A DNA stretch of 7,941 bases from contig DQCL01000166.1 of the NCBI GenBank assembly GCA_003533975.1, positions 1-7,941 on the forward strand, read 5' to 3'. Shown here one piece after another: positions 6,414-7,941 of the stretch; position 1 is the first letter of the stretch, and every line of letters begins with the position of its first letter. The notes below the pieces were generated by a model. The model worked only from the letters and a program-made list of their open reading frames with translations, did no database searches and was not told where the DNA came from. The stretch is from Octadecabacter sp. GTDB taxonomy: Bacteria > Pseudomonadota > Alphaproteobacteria > Rhodobacterales > Rhodobacteraceae. The translations under genes and the position numbers were made by a program.

Positions 6414-7941
6414 TTAAGATTTCTCAGCGGCGTCGAGTTTTTCCAGTGCCATCATCCAGAGGCCCTCGGCCTTTTTGAGGGCGTCGCGGACTTCGGCGTA
6501 TTTGCGGTTCCATGTTTCCAGCTCACCTTTGCGGGCGTCTTCATAGAGCACGGGATCGGCTAGTTTCTTGGACAACTTGTCGGCCATGTCGTTGATTTTG
6601 TTGACGCGTTCTTCGCATTTACGCACGTCGGCCTTCATTGCGAGCAGTTGATCGCGTGAGGCTTTGGGCTTGGCCGGTTTCTTGGCTTTCTCTTTGTCGG
6701 CCTTGCGGGTGTCCGGCGTCAGCAGCATTTTGCGGTAGGCTTCGAGGTCGTCGTCATAGGTGGTGACGCGGCCGTCTTTGACCAGCCACAGACGATCGGC
6801 AACCATCGACAGAAGGTGCATATCGTGGCTGACGAGGATCACAGCGCCCGTATACGCGGTGAGAGCTTCGACGAGTGCTTCGCGCGATTCGATGTCGAGG
6901 TGGTTGGTCGGTTCATCGAGGATGAGCAGGTGCGGCGCGTCGAGTGTTGCAAGGAGCAACGACAGGCGGGCCTTTTGGCCGCCGGACAAACGCCCGACTT
7001 CGGTTTCGGCTTGATCTGCGCCAAGGCCAAAACCGGCAAGGCGTGCCCGCAGTTTCGCACCGCCTTCTTTGCCGCGTTCACGGAACAGGTGATCAAGCGG
7101 AGTTTCGTCGACGTAGAGTTCATCGACTTGGTGTTGGGCGAAAAACCCGATGCGCAGCTTGTTGGAGGACGCGAATTTACCGCCCATCTTTTCAAGGCGT
7201 CCTGACAGCAACTTGGAAAGCGTCGATTTACCTTCACCGTTGCGACCCAGCAGCGCGATGCGGTCATCTTGGTCGATGCGCAGGTCGAGCTTGTCGAGCA
7301 CGATTGTCTCTCCGTAGCCTACGGATACGCCTTCGGTCGCGATGATGGGGGGGGAGAGTTCTTCGGGCTTGGGGAAGGTGAATACGGTGCGTGCTGCGTC
7401 TTCTGGAGCGCGAATTGTTTCCATCTTTTCAAGAGCTTTGACGCGGGATTGCGCTTGTTTGGCCTTGGATGCCTTGGCTTTAAAGCGATCCACAAAGGCC
7501 TGCAGGTGGGCGCGTTTGGCGTCTTGTTTCTTGGCGGCAGCGGAAAGCAGCGCACGTTTTTCGGCACGCTGTTTCACGAACATGTCGTAGTTGCCGGTGT
7601 AGTAGATCAGGCCCTTGTCTTCGAGGTGCAGGATGCCGCCAACGGAGCGGTTCAGCAGCTCGCGGTCGTGGGACACGATCAGTACTGTATGCGGATATTT
7701 GACGAGATACGCCTCAAGCCAAAGCGCGCCTTCAAGGTCAAGATAGTTGGTCGGTTCATCGAGCAGCAGCAGGTCAGGTTCTGAGAACAGAACGGCAGCA
7801 AGGGCGACGCGCATACGCCAACCACCCGAGAAAGCAGAACAGGGCTGAAGCTGTTCGGAGGCCGTAAACCCAAGGCCTTTGAGGATGGACGACGCGCGGG
7901 CTTCGGCGGACCATGCATCAATATCGGTGAGGCGGTTTTGG
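6414..7941 (-). CDS. yheS: ABC-F family ATPase, YheS-like (partial, N-terminus beyond window)
   Basis: Cytosolic twin-ATPase protein without membrane segments; ABC-F proteins act on the ribosome in translation or antibiotic protection. 508 residues are visible, ending in TAA at 6414-6416. The frame stays open through the right edge, so the Met at 7812-7814 is internal: residues before it read ...LTDIDAWSAEARASSILKGL and then FSGGWRMR, the first ABC signature. The first Walker B is LLLLDEPTNYLD (about 57-68) and the switch His is in IVSHDRELL (His91). The linker (about 110-170, FVDRFKAKASKAKQAQSRVK) is the family's interdomain arm. NBD2 has Walker A GRNGEGKST, signature LSGGQKARL, Walker B ILDEPTNHLD and switch LVSHDMHLL. 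A Lys-rich C-terminal coiled coil follows. The first Walker A is missing only because of the window edge. Sequence pattern matches E. coli YheS (IDAWS, FSGGWRMR, AKATKAKQAQSR) better than Uup or EttA. Confidence 0.93.
   Translation of the reverse strand, partial: QNRLTDIDAWSAEARASSILKGLGFTASEQLQPCSAFSGGWRMRVALAAVLFSEPDLLLLDEPTNYLDLEGALWLEAYLVKYPHTVLIVSHDRELLNRSVGGILHLEDKGLIYYTGNYDMFVKQRAEKRALLSAAAKKQDAKRAHLQAFVDRFKAKASKAKQAQSRVKALEKMETIRAPEDAARTVFTFPKPEELSPPIIATEGVSVGYGETIVLDKLDLRIDQDDRIALLGRNGEGKSTLSKLLSGRLEKMGGKFASSNKLRIGFFAQHQVDELYVDETPLDHLFRERGKEGGAKLRARLAGFGLGADQAETEVGRLSGGQKARLSLLLATLDAPHLLILDEPTNHLDIESREALVEALTAYTGAVILVSHDMHLLSMVADRLWLVKDGRVTTYDDDLEAYRKMLLTPDTRKADKEKAKKPAKPKASRDQLLAMKADVRKCEERVNKINDMADKLSKKLADPVLYEDARKGELETWNRKYAEVRDALKKAEGLWMMALEKLDAAEKS

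Noticed and set aside
7269..7784. 171-codon plus-strand open frame opposite the ABC-F gene
   Set aside because: It is antisense to the ABC-F linker and NBD1, with only Val/Gly/Phe-rich shadow composition.
6414..7814. ABC-F gene starting at the Met at 7812-7814
   Set aside because: The frame continues upstream with conserved ABC-F sequence, including the FSGGW signature that the Met immediately follows, so this Met is internal.

Overview
The window reads as a stretch of core chromosome from an alphaproteobacterium, most likely of the Roseobacter/Rhodobacteraceae group. The basis is moderately high GC, closely packed genes, protein sequences that look like that family (LptD, LptF, the YheS-like ABC-F protein), and GTG starts used in ordinary housekeeping genes. 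The genus cannot be fixed by eye. No mobile element, CRISPR array, tRNA, rRNA or phage gene was seen.

Layout. Positions 1-3035 (minus strand) hold a translationally coupled cluster, read right to left: lptF, lptG, then the first 268 codons of lptD, which runs off the left edge. These encode the two membrane subunits of the LPS export ABC transporter and the outer-membrane LPS insertase. A 144-bp divergent intergenic region (3036-3179) follows, with a perfect TGCCA-N4-TGGCA dyad and candidate overlapping promoters. On the plus strand, pepA (leucyl aminopeptidase, 3180-4649) is followed 6 bp later by holC (DNA polymerase III chi subunit, 4656-5114). Facing holC across 13 bp are two minus-strand genes forming a short unit: marC (6 or so membrane segments, 5707-6333), then a membrane-anchored retropepsin-like aspartic protease (5128-5700). 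An 80-bp gap separates marC from the 3' part of an ABC-F ATPase gene resembling E. coli yheS (6414-7941, 5' end outside the window).

How the genes fit together. LptF, LptG and LptD are parts of the same LPS bridge, so coupled translation makes sense for stoichiometry. PepA and HolC have unrelated functions, but the order lptG-lptF / pepA-holC with lptF and pepA divergent is, from memory, the same as in E. coli, which makes it a deeply conserved neighbourhood. MarC and the aspartic protease are both membrane proteins of poorly known role.

I did not find a convincing new system. The items most worth a second look are the divergent lptF/pepA control region, the marC-retropepsin pair, the CxxC in LptD, and an intergenic AT-rich word with a direct repeat upstream of marC.
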